64,000 nucleotides of DNA from Ginsengibacter hankyongi (lineage in GTDB: Bacteria > Bacteroidota > Bacteroidia > Chitinophagales > Chitinophagaceae): positions 124,001 through 188,000 of the forward strand of contig NZ_VYQF01000006.1 in the NCBI RefSeq assembly GCF_008710285.1, in the 5' to 3' direction. A model generated the notes under the pieces. It did no database searches, was not told the DNA's origin, and saw nothing but the letters and a program-made list of their open reading frames with translations. Numbering within the stretch: the stretch's first letter is position 1; each line of letters begins with the position of its first letter. The translations under genes were made by a program, and so were the position numbers. Below are positions 1 through 11,100 of this stretch, in pieces.

Positions 1-1
1 T

Positions 2-520
2 GGGTTAAAAGAAGAACAGATTCATTTTATGAACCTTCCTTTTTATGAAACTGGCACCATTGAAAAAAAGCCGATGAGTGAAGAAGATATTCAACTAACG
101 GTGAAGCTTATGCGTGAAATAAAACCTCACCAGGTTTTTTGTGCTGGCGACCTTGCTGATCCGCATGGTACACACAAAGTTTGTATAGATATTATACTTG
201 CCGCTCTTGCCTTTATGAAAGAAGCAAAGGATGAATGGCTCTCGGATTGCAGGGTTTGGTTGTATAAAGGGGCATGGGAAGAATGGGACATCAGCGAAAT
301 TGAAATGGCAGTACCTATGAGCCCCGACCAGGTAAGAAAAAAACGTTATGGAATTTTTATTCACCAGTCACAGAAAGATAGCGTTCCTTTCCAGGGAAGT
401 GATAACCGTGAGTTCTGGCAACGTGCAGAAGAAAGAAATGCCAATACCGCAGATTTGTATGCAAAACTTGGACTTACAAGATATGCAGCGGTGGAAGCTT
501 TTGTAAGATTGCCACTCTGA
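2..520 (+). CDS. nagB: NagB C-terminal region (partial, 5' end outside window)
   Basis: Open from the first bases of the window, so the true start lies upstream. The 172 visible residues contain HFMNLPFYETGTI followed by a PIG-L/LmbE-like section (FCAGDLADPHGTH), and end RYAAVEAFVRLPL. This matches the C-terminal extension that Bacteroidota glucosamine-6-phosphate deaminases carry behind the deaminase domain. Family knowledge: NagB converts glucosamine-6-P to fructose-6-P and ammonia in the cytoplasm; the role of the extension is not settled. The internal ATG at 29 is not the start because the preceding codons continue the same conserved sequence. The deaminase catalytic part cannot be checked here. 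Confidence 0.85.
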   Translation, partial: GLKEEQIHFMNLPFYETGTIEKKPMSEEDIQLTVKLMREIKPHQVFCAGDLADPHGTHKVCIDIILAALAFMKEAKDEWLSDCRVWLYKGAWEEWDISEIEMAVPMSPDQVRKKRYGIFIHQSQKDSVPFQGSDNREFWQRAEERNANTADLYAKLGLTRYAAVEAFVRLPL

Positions 521-549
521 GGAATAAGATTTAAGAAAACTTTTATAAA

Positions 550-577
550 TTGATATTTTAATCCGGCAATACCTTTG
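550..577 (+). promoter_or_regulatory. Bacteroidota-type promoter before the metal-efflux operon
   Basis: A TACCTTTG box at 570-577 matches the Bacteroidota -7 consensus TAnnTTTG. A TTG at 550-552 lies 17 bp upstream, as expected for the -33 element. The box ends 7 bp before the ATG at 585, so the leader would be very short. It separates the efflux operon from nagB. Confidence 0.55.
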
Positions 578-584
578 CATCGCC

Positions 585-950
585 ATGAAAAAGCTACTGG
601 CTTTTATTTTACTATTATCTCACATGAATACTTCCATGCTCCTGCCGCAGGCGCCTGAAGATGATGTGTATGATAAAAATGGTAACCAGGTTGATGATAT
701 CAATAGCATCGTGGAATTCGTTATGGTACACCTCGGGATTGACCATCACGCTGATGATGAAGATAATGACCAGGGCCAGAATTTTCACATCGTAAAAATC
801 TTCGATTATTGTTTTCAGCCTGTATTCAGCAATATTAAAACACACGAATTTACAATTACCAAACAACCTATGTTTGGCGAATACAAAGAAGATAAAATAC
901 CCAACCTTTCCTTTGATATAATTATACCGCCTCCCAAGTCTTCGGTATAA
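585..950 (+). CDS. Small exported acidic/histidine-containing protein, unknown function
   Basis: 121 residues. Residues 1 to about 22 form a hydrophobic signal-like segment (MKKLLAFILLLSHM). The mature part has an acidic stretch with histidines, DHHADDEDND, which could bind divalent metal ions. The C-terminus is proline-rich (IIPPPKSSV). I recognise no domain. It is the first gene behind the promoter at 550-577 and lies 68 bp before the TolC-type gene of a metal RND system, so a periplasmic metal-sensing or metal-buffering role is plausible, by context and composition only. Confidence 0.7.
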   Translation: MKKLLAFILLLSHMNTSMLLPQAPEDDVYDKNGNQVDDINSIVEFVMVHLGIDHHADDEDNDQGQNFHIVKIFDYCFQPVFSNIKTHEFTITKQPMFGEYKEDKIPNLSFDIIIPPPKSSV

Positions 951-1018
951 TCAACATCTTCTTACATCCGAAGGATTAATTTTTCCTTCCAGCATTTTTA
1001 TCATCTTAAATATGAACT

Positions 1019-2311
1019 ATGAATGTTAATTCATGGCGCAAGCTGTGCGTAATTGCATTGTTGACGCCGGCGTTTCATTGTTTGGCAACGCCAACTCCGC
1101 CGGATACGTTAAAAATAACTATTGAAGAAAGCGAAAAAATATTTCTTCAGAACAACTTATCCATACTGGCAGCCAAATATAATATTGATGCTAACCAGGC
1201 ACTGGTAAAGCAGGCTAAGTTGTGGGACAATCCTGTTTTAAGTACGGACCAGAATATTTATGACAAGCAAGGCGGCTTTTTTAAACATGACCAGGCTAAC
1301 GGGCAAGTGTATGTGCAGGTGATGCAGTTAATAAAAACAGCAGGCAAGCGTAATAAATTGGCTCAACTGGCGCAGGATAATGCCACTATTTCAACGGCCC
1401 AGTTTGATGATCTTGTAAGAACACTTCGTTTTGCGCTTATAAGTGATTTATATGAAATTGAGCACCAGCTTAAGATAAAACGTGTGTATAATGCGGAGAT
1501 CAATGAATTGCAAACATTGGTTGGCGGTATGGATGAACAATTAAAAGCAGGTAATATATCCGTCAAGGATAATATTCGTATCAAGGCGCTCCTGTTCAGT
1601 TTGCAAAATGAATTAATTAATGTTGCTGCACAATTAATCCCCCTTCAAAGTGAAGTAAAATTATTATTAAGAAACACCGACAGTTCTTTTATACTTCCGG
1701 TTTTTAATTATTATTTACCTGATTTGATAAAAAAAGAAATTCCATCAAAAGAAGAATTGATACAAATTGCTGAAAGCAACAGGCCTGACGCAAAGATTGC
1801 ACATTCACAACTAGATTACGCAAACCATAATTTCATTTACCAGAAAGCATTAGCAAAACCCGATATTAATATTGGAACCGAATATGATCAGCACAGTAGT
1901 TATGCCCCCGATTATGTTGGGTTAGCCATTTCATTTCCATTAAACTTTTTAAATAGAAACCAGGGAAATATTGCGTCAGCTCAATTTACTATCAAACAAC
2001 AACAGGCTTTGTACGATGGCCAGGTTTCACAAATTGAAAATGATATTAATTCCGCAATTGCGAAAGTGAAGTTCTATCAAAATATAGATAACATACAGCA
2101 ACTCGATTTTTCACGGCAATATGAAACAGTTTTTCAAAACATGTTAAAGAGCTATCAGCAAAGACAGGTGAGCCTTTTAGAATTTATAGATTTTGCTGAT
2201 GCATATAAAGACACCAAATTAAAATTACTCGAACAACATACCAGCCTTATAAAAGCAATGTTAGAACTGAATTACCAGGCAGGAAAAGATGTCATCACTT
2301 TAAATAAATAA
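1019..2311 (+). CDS. TolC-family outer-membrane efflux protein (CusC/CzcC type)
   Basis: 430 residues, the usual size for the CzcC/CusC branch. A signal peptide covers residues 1 to about 23 (LTPAFHCLATP). Two homologous halves rich in long amphipathic helices follow, the TolC coiled-coil duplication; the second half shows the typical PDINIGTEYDQHSS strand and the LAISFPLNFLNRNQGNIASA turn. It forms the outer-membrane channel of a tripartite exporter. The stop at 2311 is two bases before the ATG of the adaptor gene, so the two are co-translated. Substrate is inferred to be a heavy-metal cation from the neighbouring HME-type pump. Confidence 0.9.
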   Translation: MNVNSWRKLCVIALLTPAFHCLATPTPPDTLKITIEESEKIFLQNNLSILAAKYNIDANQALVKQAKLWDNPVLSTDQNIYDKQGGFFKHDQANGQVYVQVMQLIKTAGKRNKLAQLAQDNATISTAQFDDLVRTLRFALISDLYEIEHQLKIKRVYNAEINELQTLVGGMDEQLKAGNISVKDNIRIKALLFSLQNELINVAAQLIPLQSEVKLLLRNTDSSFILPVFNYYLPDLIKKEIPSKEELIQIAESNRPDAKIAHSQLDYANHNFIYQKALAKPDINIGTEYDQHSSYAPDYVGLAISFPLNFLNRNQGNIASAQFTIKQQQALYDGQVSQIENDINSAIAKVKFYQNIDNIQQLDFSRQYETVFQNMLKSYQQRQVSLLEFIDFADAYKDTKLKLLEQHTSLIKAMLELNYQAGKDVITLNK

Positions 2312-2313
2312 AT

Positions 2314-3408
2314 ATGAAAAATATTATTCCCTTTTTTATAGCAACAACACTTGTTCTTTTCGCATGCAAGGCAAAAGTAGAAACGGTTGCGGTTAAAGAC
2401 CCTCCAATTATTTCAGATTCACTTGGACAAATTATAAAAATAGATACCGCAAAAAATGAATACATCGAAGACCAGCTTTCTTTAAGCGGCGAAGTAAGTT
2501 ATGATGATAATAACGTTGTAAAAATCTTTCCTAATGCCAGCGGCCAGGTTATGAGTGTAAATGTTTCTTTGGGTGATAAAGTTAAAAAAGGGCAAACACT
2601 TGCAGTTATTAAGAGCGCCGATGTTGCAGGCAATTATGCTGATCTCTCAACGGTCAACAGCGATGCTGCTATCGCTGAAAAAGAATATAAAAATGCAGAA
2701 GAATTGTATAAGAACGGCATCAGCAGCGAGAAAGATTTCGTTCAGGCAAAACTTGAATATGATAAAGCGATGAACGCTGTTAAAAAGGTTCAGATGCAAA
2801 TTGAAATAAACGGTGGTGGAAAAACAAAAGCCGGCGGCGCTTACTTTATTACCGCACCACGAGATGGATTTATAGTAGAAAAAAATATTAATGCAGGAAG
2901 CTTTATACGCAATGATAACAACCAGGATTTATTTACAATTTCCGACATGAAAGACGTATGGGTTTTAGCTAACGTATTCGAAACTGATATTCCGAAAATA
3001 AAAGTTGGTCAACCTGCTGAAGTGACCACCCTTGCCTATCCCGGTAAGGTTTTCTATGGAAAAGTTGACCAAATAAATTCAGTGTTGGACCCAATGAGTA
3101 AGGCCATGAAAATAAAAATAGTATTACCAAATACGAACATGCTTTTAAAACCCGAAATGTTCACCAGTATTATGCTCGCAAAAGCTGAATCGCAGAAGGC
3201 ATTGGAAATCCCCAGTACTGCAATTATCTCCGACGGGGGCAAAAACTACGTAGTCACCTATAAAGACCGTTATCATGTAAGGGCACAGGAAGTAAATATT
3301 CTAAAAGTATCGGGTACGAAAACTTATATAACGGGGGGGATAAACGAAGGTGATTTGGTAATCAGCAAAAACCAAATTCTCATATATAATTCCCTCATTG
3401 AAGAGTGA
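2314..3408 (+). CDS. RND efflux periplasmic adaptor, lipoprotein (CusB/CzcB type)
   Basis: 364 residues. Lipoprotein signal peptide with Cys at about residue 18 (LVLFAC), so it is likely anchored in the inner membrane facing the periplasm. Then come a barrel-sandwich/lipoyl half (GQVMSVNVSLGDKVKKGQ), a helical hairpin at residues ~105-160, the second lipoyl half (ITAPRDGFIVEKNINAG), and a beta-barrel and membrane-proximal domain (VGQPAEVTTLAYPGK). It links the TolC-type channel and the RND pump. I see no CusB-like N-terminal methionine cluster, which argues against a copper/silver-specific assignment. Middle gene of the operon. Confidence 0.9.
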   Translation: MKNIIPFFIATTLVLFACKAKVETVAVKDPPIISDSLGQIIKIDTAKNEYIEDQLSLSGEVSYDDNNVVKIFPNASGQVMSVNVSLGDKVKKGQTLAVIKSADVAGNYADLSTVNSDAAIAEKEYKNAEELYKNGISSEKDFVQAKLEYDKAMNAVKKVQMQIEINGGGKTKAGGAYFITAPRDGFIVEKNINAGSFIRNDNNQDLFTISDMKDVWVLANVFETDIPKIKVGQPAEVTTLAYPGKVFYGKVDQINSVLDPMSKAMKIKIVLPNTNMLLKPEMFTSIMLAKAESQKALEIPSTAIISDGGKNYVVTYKDRYHVRAQEVNILKVSGTKTYITGGINEGDLVISKNQILIYNSLIEE

Positions 3409-3446
3409 CGCAATCATTACAATCAATTTTTTAAAAAATGTAAGCT

Positions 3447-6400
3447 GTGGTTAAAATCATAAAAAATATTATTCATTTTTCATTACGTCACAGGTATCTT
3501 GTTTTTTTCCTTACCATAGTGTTGGTAATCATAGGAATATGGAGCTATAAAAACACTCCTATTGAAACATTTCCTGATGTAACGAATACCCAGATCATTA
3601 TCATAACACAATGGCCGGGAAAAAGCGCCGAAGAAGTTGAAAAATTTATAACCATTCCTTTGGAGGTGGTATTAAATTCCGTGCAGAAAAAAGAAAATCT
3701 TAGAACGACTTCCTCTTTCGGATTAAGTTATATCCGCATAATTTTTAACGATGATGTGGACGACGCGTTTGCCAGACAGCAAGTTATCAGTCGCCTGGGA
3801 AATGCCGATCTCCCCGAGGGAATAAGCCCCGAAGTAGAACCACCTTATGGTCCAACGGGTGAAGTGTACAGGTATACGCTTACCGGGAAAAATTATTCAA
3901 TACGCGAACTCACAAGCATACAGGATTGGGTACTCGACAGGCAATTAAAGAGCGTGCCGGGAGTAGCAGATGTAAACAGTTTCGGAGGAGAAGAGAAAAC
4001 TTTTGAAATAAGCGTGAATCCGAATTTGTTGAATCAATACAACCTTAGTTCTCTTGATGTATATTCTGCTGTTGCCAAAAGCAATTTAAATGTAGGTGGC
4101 GATGTGATTGAAAAAAACGGGCAGGCATTTGTTGTTAGAGGTATCGGCTTATTAAACAACACAAGTGATATCGAAAATATTATTATTACTAACATTAATG
4201 GAGTACCTATTCTTGTTAAAAATATCGGGACAGTGGAAGAAGCTGGCAAACCAAGGCTGGGACAGGTCACAAGGGATTTTAATAAGGATGTAATTGAAGG
4301 TATTGTTGTAATACGAAAAGGAGAAAACCCTAAAGAAGCATTAGACAGGATACATGCAAAAGTAAAAGACCTGAATGATAACATTTTGCCGAGGGGTGTA
4401 AAAATTGATCCATTCTACGACAGAACTAACCTCATGGACTATGCAACAGAGACTGTTCTGCATAACCTCACGGAAGGCATTATACTCGTTACAGTGATTG
4501 TATTTCTTTTCATGGCCGATTGGCGTACAACCTTAACTGTTAGCATCATTATTCCTTTATCATTGTTATTCGCTTTTATTTGTATGCGCATCAAAGGAAT
4601 GTCTGCAAACCTTCTAAGCATGGGCGCTGTGGATTTCGGAATTATTATAGATGGTGCAGTAGTTATGGTGGAAGGCCTTTTTGTCGTACTCGATCAAAAA
4701 GCACGTGAAGTTGGGATGGAAAAATTCAATAAACTGGCAAAGCTTGGGTTGTTCAAGCAAAAGGGAACTGAAATGGGGAAAGCCATTTTCTTTTCAAAGG
4801 TTATTATCATAACATGCCTTATACCCATTTTTGCTTTTCAAAAAGTAGAAGGAAAAATGTTTTCTCCTTTAGCTTACACCCTGGGATTTGCGTTAATAGG
4901 AGCCTTACTTTTTACACTCACATTGGTTCCTGCATTATCAAGTATTTTACTTAGAAAAAACGTACGGGAAAAGCATAATCCTATTCCATTATTTTTTGAA
5001 AGGAGCATTGGTAAGTTTTTCAGGATAACTTACCAGAATAAAAAATCAAGCATTCTTATAGCGCTTGCAATTATGCTGGTTACATTTTTTTCAGCAAGAT
5101 TTCTAGGAACAGAATTTTTACCTCAATTGAATGAAGGTGCTTTATGGGTTGAAGCAGAATTACCCATGAGTGTAAGTTTGCCGGAAGCTAATGAAATCAG
5201 CAATAAAATGGTGGCTATACTTCATAAGTTTCCTGAAGTAAAGCAAACATTGGCGCAGGTTGGAAGACCCAACGATGGTACAGATCCCAAAGGGTTTTAT
5301 AATGTTCAAACCCAGGTGGATCTATATCCTGAAAAACAATGGAAAAGAAAAATTACTGAAGATGAGTTAATTGCTGAAATGGATAAAGAATTTAAGAAAT
5401 ACCCGGGCATTGTATTTAATTATTCTCAACCCATAAGAGATAATGTTGAAGAAGCTGTATCAGGCGTAAATGCTTCTCTGGCAGTAAAAATTTTCGGAAG
5501 CGACTTTAATGAATTGGATAAAGCTGCAGACGAAGTAATGGCACAATTAAAAAATGTTAAGGGAATTGAAGACCTTGGTGTTGAAAGAAATCTTGGCCAA
5601 CCGGAATTCAGGATAGAGCTCGACCAGCAAAAGATGGCGCAATATGGAATTACGATGGCTGATGCACAAAGTGTAATTGAAATGGCAATTGGCGGTAAAG
5701 CAGCAACACAATTATATGAAGGTGAAAGAAAATTTGATGTAAGGGTTCGCTATGAAAAGCCCTATCGTGTGGACCAGGAAGCGATTGAAAACCTTATGAT
5801 GCCGGGCAAAGACAATAGCAAAATTCCATTAAAAGAAATTGCAGATATTAAAACGATTACAGGGCCTGCCTTTATTTACAGGGATAATAATTTACGTTAC
5901 ATAGCAGTAAAATTTTCAAACCGTGGCCGGGACTTAGGCAGTACTATCCAGGATGCACAGTCACGGGTAAACGCTAATGTTCATTTGCCAAGGGGGTATT
6001 ATGCTACGTGGAACGGCGAATTTGAAAACCAGGTACGTGCTTCCAAAACCTTGTCGCAGGTAGTGCCCATTTGCCTGTTGGCAATTTTTCTTATTTTGTT
6101 TGTAACATTCAATAATGTAAAAGATGCTTTACTCACTTTACTGAATGTTCCGTTTGCATTAATCGGCGGTATTCTTGCTTTACATATTACCGGCTTTAAT
6201 TTCAGCATAAGTGCAGGTATCGGGTTTATTGCTTTGTTTGGAGTATGCATTCAGAACGGTGTAATTCTTATAAGTGTTTTCAGAAAAAACCTAGAAGAGA
6301 AAATGCATTTGGATGACGCAATTTACAAAGGAGTTATATCACGAGTAAGGCCTGTAGTAATGACGGCATTAATGGCTGCAATTGGTTTGTTACCCGCGGC

Positions 6401-6602
6401 AATTTCCCATGGCATTGGCAGCGAAACCCAAAAGCCACTAGCTATTGTGGTAATTGGCGGACTGGTAACCTCAACCATTTTAACGTTATTAATTCTTCCT
6501 GTAATTTTTTCATTGGTGCACCAGTTAATGCATAGAAGGTCGAATAGGTCCTTTTTAAGAAGAATTGGTGTGGTGAGTAAGCTGGAGCAACCTAACCGCT
6601 AG
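3447..6602 (+). CDS. Heavy-metal efflux RND pump (CusA/CzcA family)
   Basis: 1051 residues, full length for the HME-RND family. Twelve membrane spans are arranged as TM1, a large periplasmic loop, TM2-7, a second loop and TM8-12. The TM4 signature VDFGIIIDGAVVMVEG carries Asp396, Asp402 and Glu409, equivalent to the three acidic proton-relay residues known in CzcA. The start is GTG: the nearest upstream in-frame alternative is absent, and the ATG at 3438 is followed at once by a stop. It drives export of divalent or monovalent metal ions using the proton gradient. The specific metal (Co/Zn/Cd versus Cu/Ag) cannot be fixed from sequence alone. Confidence 0.93.
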   Translation: MVKIIKNIIHFSLRHRYLVFFLTIVLVIIGIWSYKNTPIETFPDVTNTQIIIITQWPGKSAEEVEKFITIPLEVVLNSVQKKENLRTTSSFGLSYIRIIFNDDVDDAFARQQVISRLGNADLPEGISPEVEPPYGPTGEVYRYTLTGKNYSIRELTSIQDWVLDRQLKSVPGVADVNSFGGEEKTFEISVNPNLLNQYNLSSLDVYSAVAKSNLNVGGDVIEKNGQAFVVRGIGLLNNTSDIENIIITNINGVPILVKNIGTVEEAGKPRLGQVTRDFNKDVIEGIVVIRKGENPKEALDRIHAKVKDLNDNILPRGVKIDPFYDRTNLMDYATETVLHNLTEGIILVTVIVFLFMADWRTTLTVSIIIPLSLLFAFICMRIKGMSANLLSMGAVDFGIIIDGAVVMVEGLFVVLDQKAREVGMEKFNKLAKLGLFKQKGTEMGKAIFFSKVIIITCLIPIFAFQKVEGKMFSPLAYTLGFALIGALLFTLTLVPALSSILLRKNVREKHNPIPLFFERSIGKFFRITYQNKKSSILIALAIMLVTFFSARFLGTEFLPQLNEGALWVEAELPMSVSLPEANEISNKMVAILHKFPEVKQTLAQVGRPNDGTDPKGFYNVQTQVDLYPEKQWKRKITEDELIAEMDKEFKKYPGIVFNYSQPIRDNVEEAVSGVNASLAVKIFGSDFNELDKAADEVMAQLKNVKGIEDLGVERNLGQPEFRIELDQQKMAQYGITMADAQSVIEMAIGGKAATQLYEGERKFDVRVRYEKPYRVDQEAIENLMMPGKDNSKIPLKEIADIKTITGPAFIYRDNNLRYIAVKFSNRGRDLGSTIQDAQSRVNANVHLPRGYYATWNGEFENQVRASKTLSQVVPICLLAIFLILFVTFNNVKDALLTLLNVPFALIGGILALHITGFNFSISAGIGFIALFGVCIQNGVILISVFRKNLEEKMHLDDAIYKGVISRVRPVVMTALMAAIGLLPAAISHGIGSETQKPLAIVVIGGLVTSTILTLLILPVIFSLVHQLMHRRSNRSFLRRIGVVSKLEQPNR

Positions 6603-6622
6603 TCTTATACGAAAATAGTAAA

Positions 6623-8104
6623 TTACAATGGCGGCTCATTTATTTCATCCGGCATTTCATCCTCCACCGCTGCCTGCTCCTCCATAGATGCAGGCAGTTC
6701 GCGATTGGGTTTATCATGCTTAAGTCTTGCTTTCATCTGGCTTGCCTGTGCAATCAGGTTGCCCTTGCCGGTATATAACTTCCTGCCGGCATCATTAAAT
6801 ACAGCAGTGGCTTTTTGTAGCTGTGCACCTACTTTTTCAAAATCTTCCACAAACGCTGCCAGCTTCTCATATATTTTTACGGCTTTGCCTGCAATCAATT
6901 GTGCATCTTTGTTGATATCATCTTTTTTCCATAAGTCATATACCAGCTTCATAGCCGGTATTAAATTGGTAGGACTTATCAGCAATACTTTTTTATTGTA
7001 TGCATAGCGCCACATTTCCATATCATTTTGCATGGCAGTTATATAAGCGCCCTCCACGGGTATGAAGAGCATTACAAAATCAAGGGCATTTATTTTTTGT
7101 TGATACTCTTTACTGCTTAAACTATTGATATGCGCATAAACAGAATTAATCAGTAGCTGCAGGTATTTATCCTGTTCAACAATGTCTTTGCTGCTGCAAT
7201 ATTCTTCATAGTGGAGCAACGAAACTTTGGAGTCAATTACGATATTCCTGCCGTCAGGATATTTTACAATAATATCTGGCAGGAATGCCTGTCCTTCTTC
7301 ATTATAAATGCGCTCCTGTGTAAAATAATGCAGGTCCCTGGTGAGCCCGGAATAATCTAAAATACTTTCCAATATCATCTCACCCCAATTTCCCTGCTGC
7401 TTTACTTGCCCGCGAAGTGCATTGGTGAGATTATTAGCCTGGTCTGAAAGTAGTTTGTTAGTCTCTGTAATTATTTTTATCTGTTCTTTCAGGCTTATGC
7501 GCTCGTTGTTCTCAACGTCGTAGCGGGCGCCTATTTCTCTTTTAAAGCTATCGATGTTATCCCGCAAAGGCTTTAATATTTCGGCAAGCGATTTTTCCTG
7601 GTGTTCATTGAAAGCCTGTGTTTTTTCGTTCAAAATATTTTGCGCAAGCACTTTAAATTCTGTTTCAAACTTTTTGCCGATGTTTTCCAATTCTGCTTTT
7701 TGATTGGCAAGCTGTTCATTCTTATATTTTAATTCTGCATCCAAATAGCTTTTTTGTTTGTCCAGGCTGTTGATAGAATTCATTGCTTCATTAAAACGCT
7801 GTTCCAGTTTTTGAAACTGTTCTTTGGCGAGTGCTATATTATTTATTTCTGCTTCTATTTTCGCATCTTTTCCTGAAGCCTCGCTGCTTATCGCCCGCAA
7901 TTGTTCCTGCAGTTTTTCTACCTGCAGTTGCAGTGCTGCGTTATTGCTTACCACTATATTTTTCTCGGTCTCTAATGCTGCACCTCTCTTTAACGCTTCT
8001 AAGTCTTGCACCTGCTCTTTTACAACACTTGCCTTTTTAATAAGCCATGCAATGAGAAAGCCAGAAAGAAATGCTATGATGATATAAAGAATGGTCATAA
8101 ACAA
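6623..8104 (-). CDS. rmuC: DNA recombination protein RmuC
   Basis: 493 residues, convergent with the metal pump gene (20 bp between stops). One N-terminal membrane anchor (ILYIIIAFLSGFLIAWLI), then a long coiled coil (residues ~30-190), then the RmuC nuclease-like domain with QGNWGEMILESIL, FLPDIIVKYPDGRNIVIDSK and FVMLFIPVEGAY. The DSK segment is the restriction-endonuclease-fold core. Family knowledge: RmuC limits inversion at short inverted repeats and acts on DNA in an undefined way. The acidic C-terminal tail (EEQAAVEDEMPDEINEPPL) is typical of Bacteroidota versions. Confidence 0.92.
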   Translation of the reverse strand: MFMTILYIIIAFLSGFLIAWLIKKASVVKEQVQDLEALKRGAALETEKNIVVSNNAALQLQVEKLQEQLRAISSEASGKDAKIEAEINNIALAKEQFQKLEQRFNEAMNSINSLDKQKSYLDAELKYKNEQLANQKAELENIGKKFETEFKVLAQNILNEKTQAFNEHQEKSLAEILKPLRDNIDSFKREIGARYDVENNERISLKEQIKIITETNKLLSDQANNLTNALRGQVKQQGNWGEMILESILDYSGLTRDLHYFTQERIYNEEGQAFLPDIIVKYPDGRNIVIDSKVSLLHYEEYCSSKDIVEQDKYLQLLINSVYAHINSLSSKEYQQKINALDFVMLFIPVEGAYITAMQNDMEMWRYAYNKKVLLISPTNLIPAMKLVYDLWKKDDINKDAQLIAGKAVKIYEKLAAFVEDFEKVGAQLQKATAVFNDAGRKLYTGKGNLIAQASQMKARLKHDKPNRELPASMEEQAAVEDEMPDEINEPPL

Positions 8105-8199
8105 TTTTTATTATTTTCAATGCATGCTCAACAACTTTATGCTGCTATTCAATTTTTGTAAAGCAAATATAAGTGCGCGATATAGTCTCAATTCTTTAG

Positions 8200-11100
8200 T
8201 TAAAATTCCAGGTCATTTTTTCTATAGAGCCTTTCATACTTGCTGTTTTTGTGAGCGCCGATACTTGTACTTATTCCACTGAAAATAATTTTAGTCAAAT
8301 AATTAAAAAATGAAAAGTTTTTTAGCCGTTCAAAATAAATAAGCCCGGTCCGGGAGGTATTATTATTTCTTATATAAAAGAAATTTACCAAATTACTCTC
8401 AGTGCTCTTCAACAGTTTTGTTTTTTCCGTCCCGCCCTTTTTTAATAGTTTAATATGCATGTTATGATAATAAAATTTCATTTTGCCCCAGGCAACATTG
8501 TCATTACCGATGGCATTCATATTGAAATAGTCTAAATAACCCGTAACAAATTTTACGTTGGAAAGCGGTGCCAGTAAAGGATTTAAAATTGATAATGAAA
8601 CAGGCTGTACCTGCAAATTCAACCGGAAACCATATAATAAATCGTGGTAAGATTGATGAATGTTAATGTTAAAAGGAACTTCATCTAAAAGACGGCCTGC
8701 AATATTTATTAATAAAGAATCCTGCGGATGAATCTGTTGATTTTTAATGTTACTTATGTTGCCATCCAAATGAGTGAGCACGAGGCTGCCATCCAATCTT
8801 GATTTAGCATTTCTCTCTGTATAAATTATTTTTCCATCGTCTATAAAAACCTTAGTTGCAGAAAGAGGCAAGTCAATTTTTTTTATTTGCTCCGTAAATA
8901 ATTTCTTACGAACGTTAGGCAACAACGGCGGAAGTTTATCCCTGTAGACATTTACATAGGGATGATTAAAATCAGCCGTTTGCACAGCTAAAGAATTTCC
9001 ATTGAGTAGTGTCGCCATGTCTACCCCGGATAACAAAGCCCGTCCGGAATTAAAATAAATATAATCAGTTTGATATGGACTTAACGCTATTGCAGAATCG
9101 CGGGATAGCAACGGATGATAATTTATCGAATCTACTTTAAGTTGTTTCTTACTGCCATTATAATTTACTTCATCCACATGCCACGAAGAATGTTTGGTGG
9201 TATAATTTGCTGAAGAAGTGCTCATCCATGCGCCTGGATTTTCTGTAAGTAGTTTAACCGGGGTTTTTATCGCGTTATTGTTTAATGCCACATTGCCGAT
9301 AGCAATATCGTTCAATCTAAGATCATTTCCTTTTACATTAAAAGCAAAACCCTTTGAATTTTTTAAACTTAACGATGTAAGAAAAGCCTGCCACGCAGTT
9401 GAGTTTGCTGCAACAGGGAAATTAATCTTTTGCAAGCTTACATTAATATCACCATCAATATCCACAACTTTTTTGTTATCCCTAATGTATGTCGCCTTTC
9501 CTGATTCAAGATTAAAATCATCTGCTGTAATTTTATCCGAATCGATTGCAATGTTGTCCATTGTTATTTTACTTGCTTTAGAATCAGGCAATAAAATATT
9601 GCTGTTCGATATACTATCCTGCAATAACAAATTCAAGACAGGGTCAGTAATATTTAAATGATCAATTTTAATTGAGGGAATTTTTTTTGAACTTTTAGCA
9701 ATAGTTGATAAAGCTTTTTGTTGCTGGTAATTAACATCCGGGGATTGTAATGCGACGTTTTTAAAATAAACATCCTTAGTAAAATATTTATTGAATGCTC
9801 CTTTAAGTTGTACAGAAGGAATGGTAACCATTAAATTTCCGGAACTATTGTTTTGCTGAAACACAGTATTTTTAAACTCCTGCGCATTATCAGCTAAATT
9901 AAATTCTGTTGCTTTTGCCCGCATAGACGCAGTTATATAATTCAATTTTTCTCCTGCCAGTTGCAACCCTTTCATTTCAACAGGGCCCTCGTAATTTTTA
10001 AATATTGATTCTATTTGAACATCCTTAATAAACGCCGTCGCATTATTATCCTTATTTACAATTTGCAAAGCGGTTTGTTTGCCTTGTATGTTTTTTAAAA
10101 GTAAGGATGTATTTCTATGTTGTTGCTTACCACCTGCGGCTACATTTACGTTTATGGCACCGTTATTCCATCGCATTCCATCAACCACAAAACTGGTGTT
10201 ATTTTTTTCCGAATAAATTTTATTGATAGTTACATCCTTGATCCGGGAATCAACCTGGCGGCTATTATTTTTAATCAATAATTCTGCTGCATGTAACTGG
10301 TTATTCGCATCAAACCGTACATCCTTCAATTGTGCGTTGATATCGCCAATTTTAAAAAGACCATCCGTGAATGATAAAGTCTGTACATCATTATAAAGGC
10401 TCACATGTTTAATGTCCGTAAAATTTTTGCTTAAAAACCCAAGGTTCAGTCCATTTAATTGTAACGAATTGCTAAGGCCCCAGTTAAGGTTAATAGTTCC
10501 ATTTACAATTTTAAGTTTGTCAATCGCCATAAAATCATCAAACGTGTGGGTTGAATTAAAGAGCATTGATTTTTTAGAAATTTCCACCTCCCTATCTTTC
10601 TTAAAATTTATAACAGGTTCATATAAGATAGCTTCGCTTGCAGTTAAATATTGATCCAATATCAACTCAGACCAGTTGATACCCAATAGCTCAAAATAAT
10701 GTACGTTATAATCCCTGTAGTTCCGGGCTTTGTTTTTACCGGAGACTGTATGCACTGAAAAATTATTAAGTAATAATTTATCGTTTGAGAAACGCACGCT
10801 GTCAAATGAAAAGATGCTCGTGCTATCGGCGTTATATAGCTGGTAACCTTTAACCATCATGTCAAAACTTTTTATTGAAATAAGTTTTGATGAATCGGGA
10901 TTGATACGAAGATTGCTGATTTGAAAATTTACTTTACCTGAGTGAAAATCGGGTAGCGTTTTTTTTCCCTTAATACTTAAATGAATATCGGCATTCATTA
11001 CACCCACAAAACCCAGGTCCAGGTTACCCGAAAATGTTTTTATAATATTTTCAATATCAGGTACACTTTTTGAAATCTTGCTGGTTCCTGCCTGTGTTGA

